Shown in pieces: positions 42,773 through 51,658 of a stretch of DNA of 64,000 nucleotides. The DNA comes from an uncultured Flavobacteriales bacterium. GTDB taxonomy: Bacteria; Bacteroidota; Bacteroidia; Flavobacteriales_D; Crocinitomicaceae. The DNA is taken from NCBI GenBank assembly GCA_937876195.1, contig CALEIK010000014.1, forward strand, positions 61,561 through 125,560, given 5' to 3'. A program made the position numbers and the translations under genes. The notes beneath the pieces were generated by a model that made no database searches, had not been told where the DNA came from, and saw only the letters and a program-made list of their open reading frames with translations. Numbering within the stretch: position 1 is the first letter of the stretch; the number at the start of each line of letters is the position of its first letter.

Positions 42773-43341
42773 GTTCCTTCACTCACGTAGACCAACACAA
42801 AATCATGTGCTGCACAGTAACAGAGTAAAATAATCTCGTCGTTGATTTGCATTGAAATACGATCACCAGAAATCGCCAACACAGTCATCGCTTCCTTGTA
42901 ACGATCGATGCTCCCCTTTTTAAACTTGTATCCGGCTTCTTTTGCTGCCCAAATCAGGTTGATGTTCAGCGTTGTTTGTTCAATCGCTTCTAGTTCTCTA
43001 TCGTTCACGAAATAATGCTTGCCGACATCAATATCTTCTTTGATCACTTGAATGTCTATCCCAACAATATCCACTTTTGCATACTGAATGGCAAACCATT
43101 CTTTGGAGTGAGAAACAGAAATAAACACATCTTCGAACTGCGGTAAATAGGGTGCTCCACTTTCGTAATACGCAATTTCAACTTTGTCTGCATGCAACAA
43201 CGAAGCAAGGCATTCTTGCACAATCAAACGTTGCTGGTCGACTTTCTTATACCCTTTCAATCCAAGTACGCGATCGTTGTGAAAAACACAAATTTCTTCG
43301 CCTTCGTTTTTGGTGGGAATATTTAATGTTAGCTTGCTCAT
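42769..43341 (-). CDS. 4'-phosphopantetheinyl transferase
   Basis: Transfers phosphopantetheine from CoA to acyl or peptidyl carrier proteins. 190 residues, between AcpS (about 120) and Sfp (about 225) sizes. Superfamily motifs are SGAPYLP, FISVSHSKEW (73-82), the Mg2+-binding VGIDIQVI (93-100) and WAAKEAGYKF (131-140) with the catalytic Glu-Lys pair. It may serve the housekeeping ACP or a polyketide/aryl-polyene-type pathway. The neighbouring C45 acyltransferase and PaaK-like ligase hint at the latter, but no carrier protein gene is in the window. Confidence 0.9.
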   Translation of the reverse strand: MSKLTLNIPTKNEGEEICVFHNDRVLGLKGYKKVDQQRLIVQECLASLLHADKVEIAYYESGAPYLPQFEDVFISVSHSKEWFAIQYAKVDIVGIDIQVIKEDIDVGKHYFVNDRELEAIEQTTLNINLIWAAKEAGYKFKKGSIDRYKEAMTVLAISGDRISMQINDEIILLCYCAAHDFVLVYVSEGT

Positions 43342-43400
43342 CTCTATCAGGTAAAATTAGCAAACCTTCGTAGATTAAATAGAGTTCAAATAATAAATCG

Positions 43401-43784
43401 CTAATTACGCATAAAATAGGGCAGATTGTGTTTAATTTTCGGTTTGAAATAGATAATTCTGACATCCGTTGGTTGACGTGTATTGATTCTTATTTGAGTT
43501 AAATATTCAATAACCTGAGCTATCACTTCCCTGTTGATGTGATAGTAGCAATTGTTTCCAGCGACCTTAAACCCAAGAATTCTAGCTTCGTGAAGTTCTT
43601 TTAAATGTCGCGAAATTGTCGATTGAGCGAGTGGGACAAAATAGCGTAAATCAGTACAGTTTAAATTCTCCTCTTCGATCAATTTTTCTACGATTGCAAT
43701 CCGAGCTGGATGTCCCAGTGCTTTACAAAGTCTAGCCATCTCTATTTGATGGTCGGTATAAAAGTGCATTTTTGTTGCTCCCAT
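43401..43784 (-). CDS. ArsR/SmtB-type HTH repressor
   Basis: 127 residues. The winged helix (about 15-95) reads ARLCKALGHPARIAIVEKLIEE, the recognition helix PLAQSTISRHLKELHEAR, then a wing ILGFKVAGNNCYYHINREV. The metal-site ELCVCDL box of true ArsR is replaced by NLNCTDLRYF, so it is probably not a classical arsenic sensor. Two copies of an AAGTTAGTG sequence 21 bp apart lie just upstream and are likely operator half-sites for autoregulation. Target genes are unknown; the nearest divergent gene is the C45 acyltransferase, 206 bp away. Confidence 0.88.
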   Translation of the reverse strand: MGATKMHFYTDHQIEMARLCKALGHPARIAIVEKLIEEENLNCTDLRYFVPLAQSTISRHLKELHEARILGFKVAGNNCYYHINREVIAQVIEYLTQIRINTRQPTDVRIIYFKPKIKHNLPYFMRN

Positions 43785-43797
43785 GGTGAATAGTGGT

Positions 43798-43831
43798 TAT
43801 AAAGTTAGTGTTCTTTCATATTAAGTTAGTG
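43798..43831. promoter_or_regulatory. Direct repeat, candidate operator of the ArsR-type gene
   Basis: TATAAAGTTAGTG (43798-43810) and TATTAAGTTAGTG (43819-43831) differ at one base and have a 21-bp period (two helical turns), 14-47 bases upstream of the regulator's start. Confidence 0.5.
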
Positions 43832-43885
43832 AAAAAATTGATTGTTGAAAGAACGATTGGTAAATTATACTGCAATTTTTCAATT

Positions 43886-43925
43886 TCGAAATATTGCGAT
43901 ATTGCAATATTTGGATTGTCACCAT
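43886..43925. repeat. Second copy of the palindromic intergenic element
   Basis: TCGAAATATTGCGATAT (43886-43902) is identical to 6340-6356. The adjoining TGCAATAT palindrome and GTCACCAT (43918-43925) match, on the opposite strand, the TGCAATATCG and ATGGTGAC parts of the element at 6312-6342. It lies between the ArsR-type gene and the C45 gene. Confidence 0.5.
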
Positions 43926-43990
43926 CAACACAGCAACGAAAGGTTAAATAATGTCTTATCTTTGCCCACGGAAACCAAATTTTATTTGCC

Positions 43991-45658
43991 TTGCTTAAAA
44001 AAGTCGCGATTTTCTTCTTAAAAGCCATTTTGGGAATTACCGAGCTCATCGTTGGCTGCTTTGTGGTATTGGTCATTTTTATCATTCTATCTTCTCGCAT
44101 TAGTCCACCAGAAGTACCAACGATTTCTATCAATGAACGGGTGAAAGTTGGTAAAGATCATTACACGCTCGGCAACAATTGGCTGAAGAAAAATGAACAC
44201 GGCATCTGGGAAATGTACATCGAAGGAGCACCGTATGAACGTGGAGTGATTTACGGTAAACTGGCAAAAGAACTCGTTCAAAAACAAGAGCGGGTGTTTG
44301 TGGATCAAATCGATCGTTTTGTGCCGAGTTCTACCTGGCAACAGTTTCTGCGCTTGATGCTTGATTTTTTCAATAAAGACCTTCCAGATCACATTCCGTT
44401 GGAAAATCAACAGGAAATCTATGGAATTTCTCACGCTTTTTCAGATGATTACGATTACATTTCTTCGAAATACGGTCGAATTTTAAACTACCACGCGGCA
44501 CATGATATTGGGCACGCACTGAACGATTATAGCATGGTGGGTTGCACTTCTTTCGCCGTGAAAAATGAAAAATCGGAAGATGGTAAATTATTGGTCGGGC
44601 GCAATTTCGACTTCTACGTTGGAGATGCATTTGCCGAAGAAAAAATCATCTTGTTCATCAAACCAGATAAAGGTCACGGATTTGTTTCTTACTCTTGGGC
44701 GGGATTTACAGGTGTTGTTTCCGGATTGAATGATCAAGGACTCAGCGTGACGATCAACGCGTCTAAATCGGATTTACCGACCTCATCCAAAACACCGATT
44801 TCATTACTGGTGCGCGAAATTTTGCAGTACGCATCAACCATTGACGAAGCGATTGCCATTGCGAAAAGCAAAAGCACATTTGTTTCTGAAACAATTCTCG
44901 TTGCTTCCAAAAAAGACGGTCGTGCTGTGTTGATTGAAAAATCACCGAGCAAATTGGGCGTGCACGACACCAACCAAGACGTGCTCATTTGCGCGAATCA
45001 TTACCAGTCGGATACCTTTGTGAAAGACGAAATCAACATTCAAAACATCATGGAGAGTGATTCCCGTTATCGTTATACGCGGATGAATGAATTGCTGACG
45101 TCGAATTTCAAGCTAAATCCAGCGGATGCTGCACGTATTTTGCGCGATCAAAAGGATTTTAAAGGCGACACCCTTGGTATGGGAAATCCCAGAGCGATCA
45201 ATCAATTACTAGCACATCACAGCGTTGTAATTCAACCCTCTTCCCTCCTGTTTTACGTTTCAACCAGCGATTACCAATTAGGAAAATACGTTGGCTATGA
45301 TCTCGAGAAAGTATTTAAAACGCGAAGCACAGAAGGCACACTGAGTATTCCAGCGGCTCCATTTTTGAGCTCTAAGGCTTACGAACAGTTTAAGTTTTTC
45401 AAAGGGATTAAAACGCGCATCACAGAATTTACTATGTTTGATGTTGCATTGGATTTAACGCCAAAAGAAATTGAGCAATTCATTCGCTCCAACGGTGAAT
45501 ACTACGGAACGTACGAATTACTTGGGAAGTATTGGATGAAAAAAGGAAACAACAGCGAGGCGAGGAAGTATTTTGATTTGGCATTGACAAAGAATGTCGC
45601 TTCGGAAGCCACTGTGAAAGAAATAAAAGCACTTCGCGCAGCAACGAAGAAAAATTAA
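43991..45658 (+). CDS. C45-family acyltransferase/autoproteolytic hydrolase, membrane-anchored
   Basis: 555 residues from a TTG start. One N-terminal transmembrane anchor (about 5-35, FFLKAILGITELIVGCFVVLVIFIIL) precedes an Ntn-hydrolase fold. The predicted nucleophile is Cys185 in MVGCTSFAVKNE, followed by GKLLVGRNFDFYVGD, the signature of the acyl-CoA:6-aminopenicillanate acyltransferase family; autocleavage before that Cys would activate it. A TPR-like C-terminus (YELLGKYWMKKGNNSEARKYFDLAL) is added. It is followed at 12 bp by a PaaK-like ligase, so they may act together on an acyl substrate. Confidence 0.88.
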   Translation: MLKKVAIFFLKAILGITELIVGCFVVLVIFIILSSRISPPEVPTISINERVKVGKDHYTLGNNWLKKNEHGIWEMYIEGAPYERGVIYGKLAKELVQKQERVFVDQIDRFVPSSTWQQFLRLMLDFFNKDLPDHIPLENQQEIYGISHAFSDDYDYISSKYGRILNYHAAHDIGHALNDYSMVGCTSFAVKNEKSEDGKLLVGRNFDFYVGDAFAEEKIILFIKPDKGHGFVSYSWAGFTGVVSGLNDQGLSVTINASKSDLPTSSKTPISLLVREILQYASTIDEAIAIAKSKSTFVSETILVASKKDGRAVLIEKSPSKLGVHDTNQDVLICANHYQSDTFVKDEINIQNIMESDSRYRYTRMNELLTSNFKLNPADAARILRDQKDFKGDTLGMGNPRAINQLLAHHSVVIQPSSLLFYVSTSDYQLGKYVGYDLEKVFKTRSTEGTLSIPAAPFLSSKAYEQFKFFKGIKTRITEFTMFDVALDLTPKEIEQFIRSNGEYYGTYELLGKYWMKKGNNSEARKYFDLALTKNVASEATVKEIKALRAATKKN

Positions 45659-45670
45659 AGCGTGCAATTA

Positions 45671-46948
45671 ATGAGTTTAACAGCAAAAGAAACGAATACG
45701 AAATCAACCGAGGAAATTGTCAGTGCTTTGGCTGATTTGACGCGCTACGTGAAAGAGAAATCACCTTTCTACCAACGCAAGCTTTCTTCTTTAACCGTAG
45801 GAAGTGACTTTTCCATTGGATCCTTCAAAAAAATACCGTTTACAACCAAGGAAGACTTAGCGGCGAATGATTTGGATTTTTTATGCGTTCCACGAAATGA
45901 AATTGCTGAATACGTTACGACTTCTGGAACAACAGGAAGCCCAATTTCGTTGTATTTGACCAAAAGTGATTTAACCCGTTTAGCAAAGAACGAGCACGAT
46001 TCACTTCTTTTAATGGGCAACACCTCAGACGATCTTTTTCAACTCTTAACCACCATCGACAAGCAATTCATGGCAGGTCTCGCCTACTTTTTAGGGGTAC
46101 AGGCCTTGGGTGCGGGAATGGTGCGCGTTGGTCCAGGTGTACCGCAATTGCAGTGGAGCTCGATTCTCAAATACAAACCGACCAAACTCATTGCCGTTCC
46201 TTCATTCATCGTCACGTTGATTGAATATGCCAAGGAGAACAACATTGATTTCAACAATTCATCTGTCGAAGCGATAGTTTGCATTGGTGAACCGATTCGG
46301 AACGAAGATTTTTCGTACAATATTTTAGGAAAGCGCATCACTGAAAATTGGGATGTCCAATTGTTTTCCACCTACGCATCTACGGAGATGGGGGCTGCAT
46401 TTTCGGAGTGTACGGCGCAGAAAGGCTGTCACCTCAATGAAGATTTGTTGTTTTTGGAAGTTATTAAGGAAGATGGCATCGAAGCAGCGCATGAAGAAAC
46501 GGGAGAAATTGTCGTTTCCACCTTGGGTGTGACGGGTTCACCCCTCTTGCGTTACCGCACTGGCGATATTGCGAAAGTCTACCGCACACAATGCTCTTGT
46601 GGAAGATCAACACCTCGTCTCGGCCCAATCTTGGGTAGAAAAAACCAAATGATTAAGTTCAAAGGAACGACGTTGTACCCAAAAGCACTTTTCGACCTGC
46701 TCGACTTGTACCGAGAAGTCTCTTGTTACAAAGTAGTGGTGAGTAAAGATCAGTTGAACAATGACGAGATCACCATCTTACTTGAGGATAAAATTGCCAA
46801 TTCAGAGGTGTTTGCTTCCATTCTAGAAGAATGTCAATCAAAACTGCGCGTAATTCCAAAGTTCGACTTTCTTGAAATCAACGCTCTCCGCGCACAGGTG
46901 TACAAGAAAAACTTGAGAAAACCTGAGAAGATTCAGTTTTTGGGGTAG
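45671..46948 (+). CDS. PaaK-like AMP-forming acyl/aryl-CoA ligase family protein
   Basis: 425 residues of the phenylacetate-CoA ligase/coenzyme-F390 synthetase family. It shows the P-loop TTSGTTGSPISLYLT near residue 84, VQLFSTYASTEMGAAFSEC near 230 (adenylation A5), the hinge YRTGDIAKVYRT and CSCGRSTPRLGPILGRKNQMIKFKGTTLYP, then a short C-terminal subdomain. It should activate a carboxylate as adenylate; the acid is unknown. A GTG at 45662 is in frame, and I choose the ATG at 45671. Co-transcribed with the C45 gene. Such pairs occur, to my memory, in flexirubin/aryl-polyene clusters. Confidence 0.88.
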   Translation: MSLTAKETNTKSTEEIVSALADLTRYVKEKSPFYQRKLSSLTVGSDFSIGSFKKIPFTTKEDLAANDLDFLCVPRNEIAEYVTTSGTTGSPISLYLTKSDLTRLAKNEHDSLLLMGNTSDDLFQLLTTIDKQFMAGLAYFLGVQALGAGMVRVGPGVPQLQWSSILKYKPTKLIAVPSFIVTLIEYAKENNIDFNNSSVEAIVCIGEPIRNEDFSYNILGKRITENWDVQLFSTYASTEMGAAFSECTAQKGCHLNEDLLFLEVIKEDGIEAAHEETGEIVVSTLGVTGSPLLRYRTGDIAKVYRTQCSCGRSTPRLGPILGRKNQMIKFKGTTLYPKALFDLLDLYREVSCYKVVVSKDQLNNDEITILLEDKIANSEVFASILEECQSKLRVIPKFDFLEINALRAQVYKKNLRKPEKIQFLG

Positions 46949-47105
46949 ATATTTTATTGTTGATTTCCGAACCTCGTATGTTGAAATACAGTATTTCAAG
47001 AATAGTAACGTGTCATCTAAAATTGTTATTTTTAGTGGGACACTAAAGAAAAAGACTTGGAAATAAACAAGTTACACCCGCTAAAAAAACCAATTCACCG
47101 TCATA

Positions 47106-48836
47106 ATGACTAACAACTATTCAACATACAAACCAGTGAATAACAATTCAATCAATCGGAATAACTTTCTTCCCAAAAATAGAGTTAATTTTTACGTACT
47201 CTGTTTTAAGAGAAAAAATCGATCCATTATCTGTGTTGCATTATTGTGTATTGGATTATACTCTTGTGCTACGAAGGGTCTCTACAAAAAATATGATGCG
47301 AAAAATGAAAAAAAACTAGCACGTGTTTACATTGTTGAAGATGGCGACGAAAAGTTAGAATTTGAAAAGGAACAGTCTTGGTTAGAATACTGTGATTCAC
47401 AAAATCCATGGGGCTATTCAATATTAAAAGAGGGGACTAAATCATTTACAGGAATGGTTCTCCGAATTTATAAAAAAAATAAGTTTTCTAAACCCTCTGG
47501 CTATGCTGTTTTTACTTACAAGAATGGTTTTATTGATGGTCATTACTCTTACCATTTAATAAATGGTGATACGCTCATTGATGGGTTATCTGCAGTTGAT
47601 AAAACGGTACCTTGGGGTGATGGAATGAATAGACCCATTTGTCCCTTACTAAATGGCGGTTTAGATTTGCGAGAATTAGATCGTCATAGAAGAGAATATG
47701 TGGTTCGCGAACAAATTTTCAATTCTTCAGGTCGTCTTGTTTCATTTTATGTAAGAGATTCTCTTTATATGAATATTTCCGAAATTCATGATAGCACAAT
47801 AAAAGAATGGGAAGAAATCAGCTACAATCACTATGGTAAATTTCACTATAATTTGCGTACAACCCAAAATGGCGACACATTGTATTACCGATATAACTCC
47901 GATTCGGCGAGTATAATAATAGACGCTAGTATAAACACGAGTTTCTACAATGGATCTAATCTCTACTCCTTTGAAGATGATTTACGGTATTTTCCTTCAA
48001 ATCGTTTTTATTCAAATCATGAGAATTCATTTGGGATATCTTTAACTGGTATTGCGTCTTGGGATCCAGTTCAAGGAATTATCCATAGAAAAACGTATAA
48101 AGATGAAGTGATAACAACGTTTTCTGGAGATACGCTTGAAAGGGTTAATTTATTCAATGGAAAATACCATGGAAATTTGTGCCGATTTTCTCCAGGTGGA
48201 GACACGGTCGAAATAATTCCATTTGACAACGGAAACTTAAATGGTAACTGGGTTAAACTTAATTCTAACGGAGACACCATATTTTTTAGATCTTATACAA
48301 ACGGACAAGCCCATGGTCAATCCTTTGGACTCTTTTATCTACCACAAAGATCTCTCCCTGACTATGTAGAAGAAAGTTTTGAAAATGGATTTATTAATGG
48401 AAAAGTTAGAATTTATAAATATTTTGAACTGTCAGACACTAACACCTTTTTACAATTTAAACAAAACAAAAACGACTATTTGAAATATGAATTTTCCATG
48501 AAAGATGGTGTAAAGCATGGTGTTTATATGAAATATAATGACCGTCATCCATCAGATTCAGTTAACAAGAATAAAAATATTAGGGATGAAAGGATATCGT
48601 ATTTTGAAGGAATTAAACATGGTGAATACCAAAATTATCGCAGAAATGGTGATCTGGCGGAAGTTGGAAATTATGAGTACGAGAAAAAAAATGGTATTTG
48701 GAAGAGCTATTATGACGATAGTACGCGTGAATGGAAAAACTATCCTGTAAAGGGAGTATTATATAAGAATGATAAGCCGTTGAAAATCTTCCGTTACGAT
48801 TCGAACGGGACAGTATTAAGTGAGAAGGATTTGTAG
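47106..48836 (+). CDS. Lipoprotein with MORN/YwqK-like repeats
   Basis: 576 residues. A lipobox (VALLCIGLYSC, Cys about 56) is preceded by an unusually long 40-residue hydrophilic N-terminus. No in-frame ATG lies between, so the true start may be a later non-ATG codon. The mature protein contains MORN-like antitoxin/YwqK repeats: NGFIDGHYSYHLINGDTL, NGNLNGNWVKLNSNGDT, ENGFINGKVRIYKYF, KHGVYMKYNDRH, KHGEYQNYRRNGDLAEVG and KNGIWKSYYDD. The repeats form beta-hairpin solenoids. Low GC and codon use differ from the preceding operon, suggesting an accessory gene. Confidence 0.8.
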   Translation: MTNNYSTYKPVNNNSINRNNFLPKNRVNFYVLCFKRKNRSIICVALLCIGLYSCATKGLYKKYDAKNEKKLARVYIVEDGDEKLEFEKEQSWLEYCDSQNPWGYSILKEGTKSFTGMVLRIYKKNKFSKPSGYAVFTYKNGFIDGHYSYHLINGDTLIDGLSAVDKTVPWGDGMNRPICPLLNGGLDLRELDRHRREYVVREQIFNSSGRLVSFYVRDSLYMNISEIHDSTIKEWEEISYNHYGKFHYNLRTTQNGDTLYYRYNSDSASIIIDASINTSFYNGSNLYSFEDDLRYFPSNRFYSNHENSFGISLTGIASWDPVQGIIHRKTYKDEVITTFSGDTLERVNLFNGKYHGNLCRFSPGGDTVEIIPFDNGNLNGNWVKLNSNGDTIFFRSYTNGQAHGQSFGLFYLPQRSLPDYVEESFENGFINGKVRIYKYFELSDTNTFLQFKQNKNDYLKYEFSMKDGVKHGVYMKYNDRHPSDSVNKNKNIRDERISYFEGIKHGEYQNYRRNGDLAEVGNYEYEKKNGIWKSYYDDSTREWKNYPVKGVLYKNDKPLKIFRYDSNGTVLSEKDL

Positions 48837-48919
48837 CATCAACAAATACGTGAAAACTAGATTGATGATTGGTTACAGGATATTCTAGTTTATACAACAG
48901 CCATCACAACCCCAAACCA

Positions 48920-48950
48920 TTGATTCCTAACAATTAAATGCGTATATTTG
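48920..48950 (+). promoter_or_regulatory. Promoter of the META/T9SS gene
   Basis: TTG at 48920-48922, 20-base spacer and TATATTTG at 48943-48950, a consensus Bacteroidetes promoter about 55 bases before the ATG at 49009. Confidence 0.6.
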
Positions 48951-49008
48951 AGTACGAACCAAAACTACTACTCCCATTCACAGGGTGAACGAGATTAAAA
49001 TAAATACT

Positions 49009-49692
49009 ATGAAACACCTACTAGTGTCCATTTCGATGCTTTATTCAATGTACTTTGTTGCACAACCAAATCCGGATTTGTTCCAGACTTGGTATTTGGA
49101 GTCCTTTTATGGAAGTGACATTAGTCCAGAAATTACTGTTGCTGATATCTCACCCGCCATTGTGCCAACGTTAACAATTGCACCGAATTTAGACTTTAAT
49201 GGCACTGGAGCGTGTAACTCTTTTTACGGAACATTCTCCTCTCCATTCCCGGACCATGTAGAAACCACTCACTTTTCTAGTTTAACAGATGATTGCGGCG
49301 ATGCAATTCATAATTCGTTTGAGAATGAATACTTCGGCTTTTTGCAGTCTGTTGTTAGCTACTGGATTACTTCTGAGCCTGATGGTCAGGTTTTACACAT
49401 CTCCACAATGGTATTCGGTCACGGAGTTTTTAAGAGTGCCACACTCAATACATCAGAATTAGATGTAAGTCAGATTAAAATTTCGCCTAATCCGAGTAAT
49501 TCTATCATTTCTGTGAAATCTCAGGAAAACAGCATTTTAAAAGTTGAAATCTACAATACGCACGGGAACAAGGTTAAAACTGTAACGCATCTATTTGAAA
49601 CCATCGAAATTTCTGATTTAGCTTCTGGGATGTACCTAATGAAAGTTTTCACGGAACGTGGAACGGTGAATAAGAAAATTTTGAAAAACTAA
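49009..49692 (+). CDS. META-domain-like T9SS cargo protein
   Basis: 227 residues from ATG 49009 (KHLLVSISMLYSMYFVAQ signal peptide); the frame opens at 48985 but is hydrophilic there. Residues about 22-140 resemble the META/DUF306 heat-shock-like fold: TWYLESFYGSDISPE, LTIAPNLDFNGTGACNSFYGTF and FENEYFGFLQSVVSYWITSEPDGQVLHIS. The last about 75 residues are a type A T9SS sorting domain (KISPNPSNSIISVKS, then EISDLASGMYLMKVF). Expected at the cell surface or released. Function unknown. Confidence 0.82.
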   Translation: MKHLLVSISMLYSMYFVAQPNPDLFQTWYLESFYGSDISPEITVADISPAIVPTLTIAPNLDFNGTGACNSFYGTFSSPFPDHVETTHFSSLTDDCGDAIHNSFENEYFGFLQSVVSYWITSEPDGQVLHISTMVFGHGVFKSATLNTSELDVSQIKISPNPSNSIISVKSQENSILKVEIYNTHGNKVKTVTHLFETIEISDLASGMYLMKVFTERGTVNKKILKN

Positions 49693-49702
49693 AAATTAAT
49701 CG

Positions 49703-50824
49703 ATGAAAGCTATTTTTTTATCCCTCATTGTACTCATCTCCTTTTCGTGTAAAAAGAAGGATCCACCAGTAGTCGAAGACCCAACTCCTCCCCAGAGTTT
49801 TGTTCAGTCCATTGAAGTATTTTCGCCAATCGGTGGAAGAATAGATTGGAATGCAACGACAAATATGATTGCATTCGATCAAGAATTTGACGGTCGTTGG
49901 GATTTGTTTATTTCAGATGAAAATCAATCGAATGTAATTAATCTAACTGCCGCAATGAACGGTCAGGTATTTGGTGACCAAACGATACAGTCATGGCAAC
50001 ACCGAGGTCAACCCGCATTCCATCCGAGCGGGGATTATATTCTTTTCCAAGTCATGAACGAACATGCTTCAACAACTCCCGCAACGGAAGAGCTTTTGTC
50101 GCTTGGCGTGAACAATGATTTATGGTTTATGAAGTCGGATGGAACCAATTACCAAAAATTAACCAACAATCCAGCAGATTATGCTGTTCTGCATCCTCAC
50201 TTTTCTCATGACGGAACCAAGCTATTTTGGGCAGAAAGATATTCGACAAATGCTGCAGCGAGTACATTTGGGGCATGGCGCATAAAAATAGCAGATATCA
50301 CCATTGACGGTGCTGGGAATGCATCACTGTCCAATATAATCGATATTCAGCCTGGTGGAGAATGCTGGTACGAAACACATAGTTTTTCTGCTGATGATTC
50401 GAAAATCTATTTTAGTGGCAATCTAACCACCGACTTTAAAGCGAATGATATCTATTCGTATGACATCGCTTCAAGTCAACTTCAAAACATTACAAATTCA
50501 CCCTCTGATTGGGAAGAGATGTATAATTTGAATCCTGCCAATCCATCAAGTTACTCGTTTATCTCATCACGCTTCTTCAATTGGAATAATACGTTTGGAT
50601 GGGCAACATTGAGGACTGAATTGTATGTGAATGATGGCGGTACAGTGCATCAAATTACTTTTTACAATCAACAAGGTATTCCAAATTCAACGGTTCTGTC
50701 TACGGCTCAAAATTTCATTGGTGATCATTGCTGGAGTCCGGATGGAAAAACATTGTTGGCTGTTTTGGCGGAAGTCACTTTTGGCAACACGAATTCAAGA
50801 ATATTGAAGATTAAGTTGAATTAA
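49703..50824 (+). CDS. TolB/PD40-type beta-propeller lipoprotein
   Basis: 373 residues. Signal peptide II with lipobox FLSLIVLISFSC (Cys16 followed by KKK). WD40-like PD40 repeats follow: NMIAFDQEFDGRWDLFISDEN, RGQPAFHPSGDYILFQV, LHPHFSHDGTKLFWAE, ETHSFSADDSKIYFSGN and GDHCWSPDGKTLLAVLAE. These are blades of a TolB-like propeller. It is 10 bp downstream of the META/T9SS gene and probably co-transcribed. No sorting domain, so it is probably held at a membrane by its lipid. Confidence 0.85.
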   Translation: MKAIFLSLIVLISFSCKKKDPPVVEDPTPPQSFVQSIEVFSPIGGRIDWNATTNMIAFDQEFDGRWDLFISDENQSNVINLTAAMNGQVFGDQTIQSWQHRGQPAFHPSGDYILFQVMNEHASTTPATEELLSLGVNNDLWFMKSDGTNYQKLTNNPADYAVLHPHFSHDGTKLFWAERYSTNAAASTFGAWRIKIADITIDGAGNASLSNIIDIQPGGECWYETHSFSADDSKIYFSGNLTTDFKANDIYSYDIASSQLQNITNSPSDWEEMYNLNPANPSSYSFISSRFFNWNNTFGWATLRTELYVNDGGTVHQITFYNQQGIPNSTVLSTAQNFIGDHCWSPDGKTLLAVLAEVTFGNTNSRILKIKLN

Positions 50825-50899
50825 GCTGATTGCGGTCTAAGAAGTGTAAATCACCAATCCCAACCAGCATGGAATCGTTACCTGAATAAAACAAAGGCT

Positions 50900-51637
50900 A
50901 TGAAAAGAGCATTATTCGTTTTCTTAAGTGTCTTTCTGTTCGGTTCGCTGCTTAGCCAGCCATACCAATCTATTTTTGGTGATTCCTCCACAACATGGAG
51001 TCTTGTGAAACAAGGTTCTTGCGATGATGTATGCAATGCGTTTTACAGTCCAAATGGCGACACATTGATTAATGAAAATAATTATAAAACACTTCCCAAT
51101 TATGGCTTTATTCGTGAAGATAGTACTATTGGTAAGGTATGGTTCTATGATGAATTATGGGATCAAGAATTTTTAGTTATGGATATGACCCTTAATGTTT
51201 CAGATGGATTCATCATTTATGATTTGCTGGGAAATCCTGAACAGTTCTTTGTTGATAGTATCAACTACCAGTCAGGAAAAAAACACATTTACCTTGACGG
51301 AGGAATTAACATTTGTGGAATGGAAGAGCCACTAGTATTTATTGAAGGATCGGGTCCAAATGCAGGCTTTAACTATCAAAAAACGAATGGCGGGGGTAAT
51401 TATCTTCAAGGATATATGCTCTGCCATTCAAAAAACGAGATTAAAGTACAAGGCAACATAATGTTCCTAGATAGTTGTGAAATATGTATGGTGGGCATTG
51501 AAGAGTTAGAAAACACCAAAAAAGAAGTCATCAAAATTTGTGATTTTATGGGTAGAGAAACCCCTTTCAGAAAGAATACTCCACTCATCTATTACTATTC
51601 TGATGGCACGATCAAAAAAGTAATGGTTGTTGAGTAG
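50900..51637 (+). CDS. Secreted protein with short atypical C-terminal domain
   Basis: 245 residues with a signal peptide (MKRALFVFLSVFLFGSLLSQ). The middle is beta-rich with paired cysteines (GSCDDVCNAFY, NICGMEE, YMLCHSKNE, DSCEICMVG) that likely form disulfides. The last about 40 residues (KKEVIKICDFMGRETPFRKNTPLIYYYSDGTIKKVMVVE) look like a shortened sorting-type domain seen on many Bacteroidetes secreted proteins. It may be exported by T9SS, but lacks the usual YPNP start. No enzymatic motif recognised. Confidence 0.75.
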   Translation: MKRALFVFLSVFLFGSLLSQPYQSIFGDSSTTWSLVKQGSCDDVCNAFYSPNGDTLINENNYKTLPNYGFIREDSTIGKVWFYDELWDQEFLVMDMTLNVSDGFIIYDLLGNPEQFFVDSINYQSGKKHIYLDGGINICGMEEPLVFIEGSGPNAGFNYQKTNGGGNYLQGYMLCHSKNEIKVQGNIMFLDSCEICMVGIEELENTKKEVIKICDFMGRETPFRKNTPLIYYYSDGTIKKVMVVE

Positions 51638-51658
51638 CACGTATAACCCGACTTTATG

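Noticed and set aside
48855..48892. AAACTAGA/TCTAGTTT inverted repeat after the MORN-repeat gene
   Set aside because: Only 8 bp with a 22-base loop and no T-tract; not convincing as a terminator.
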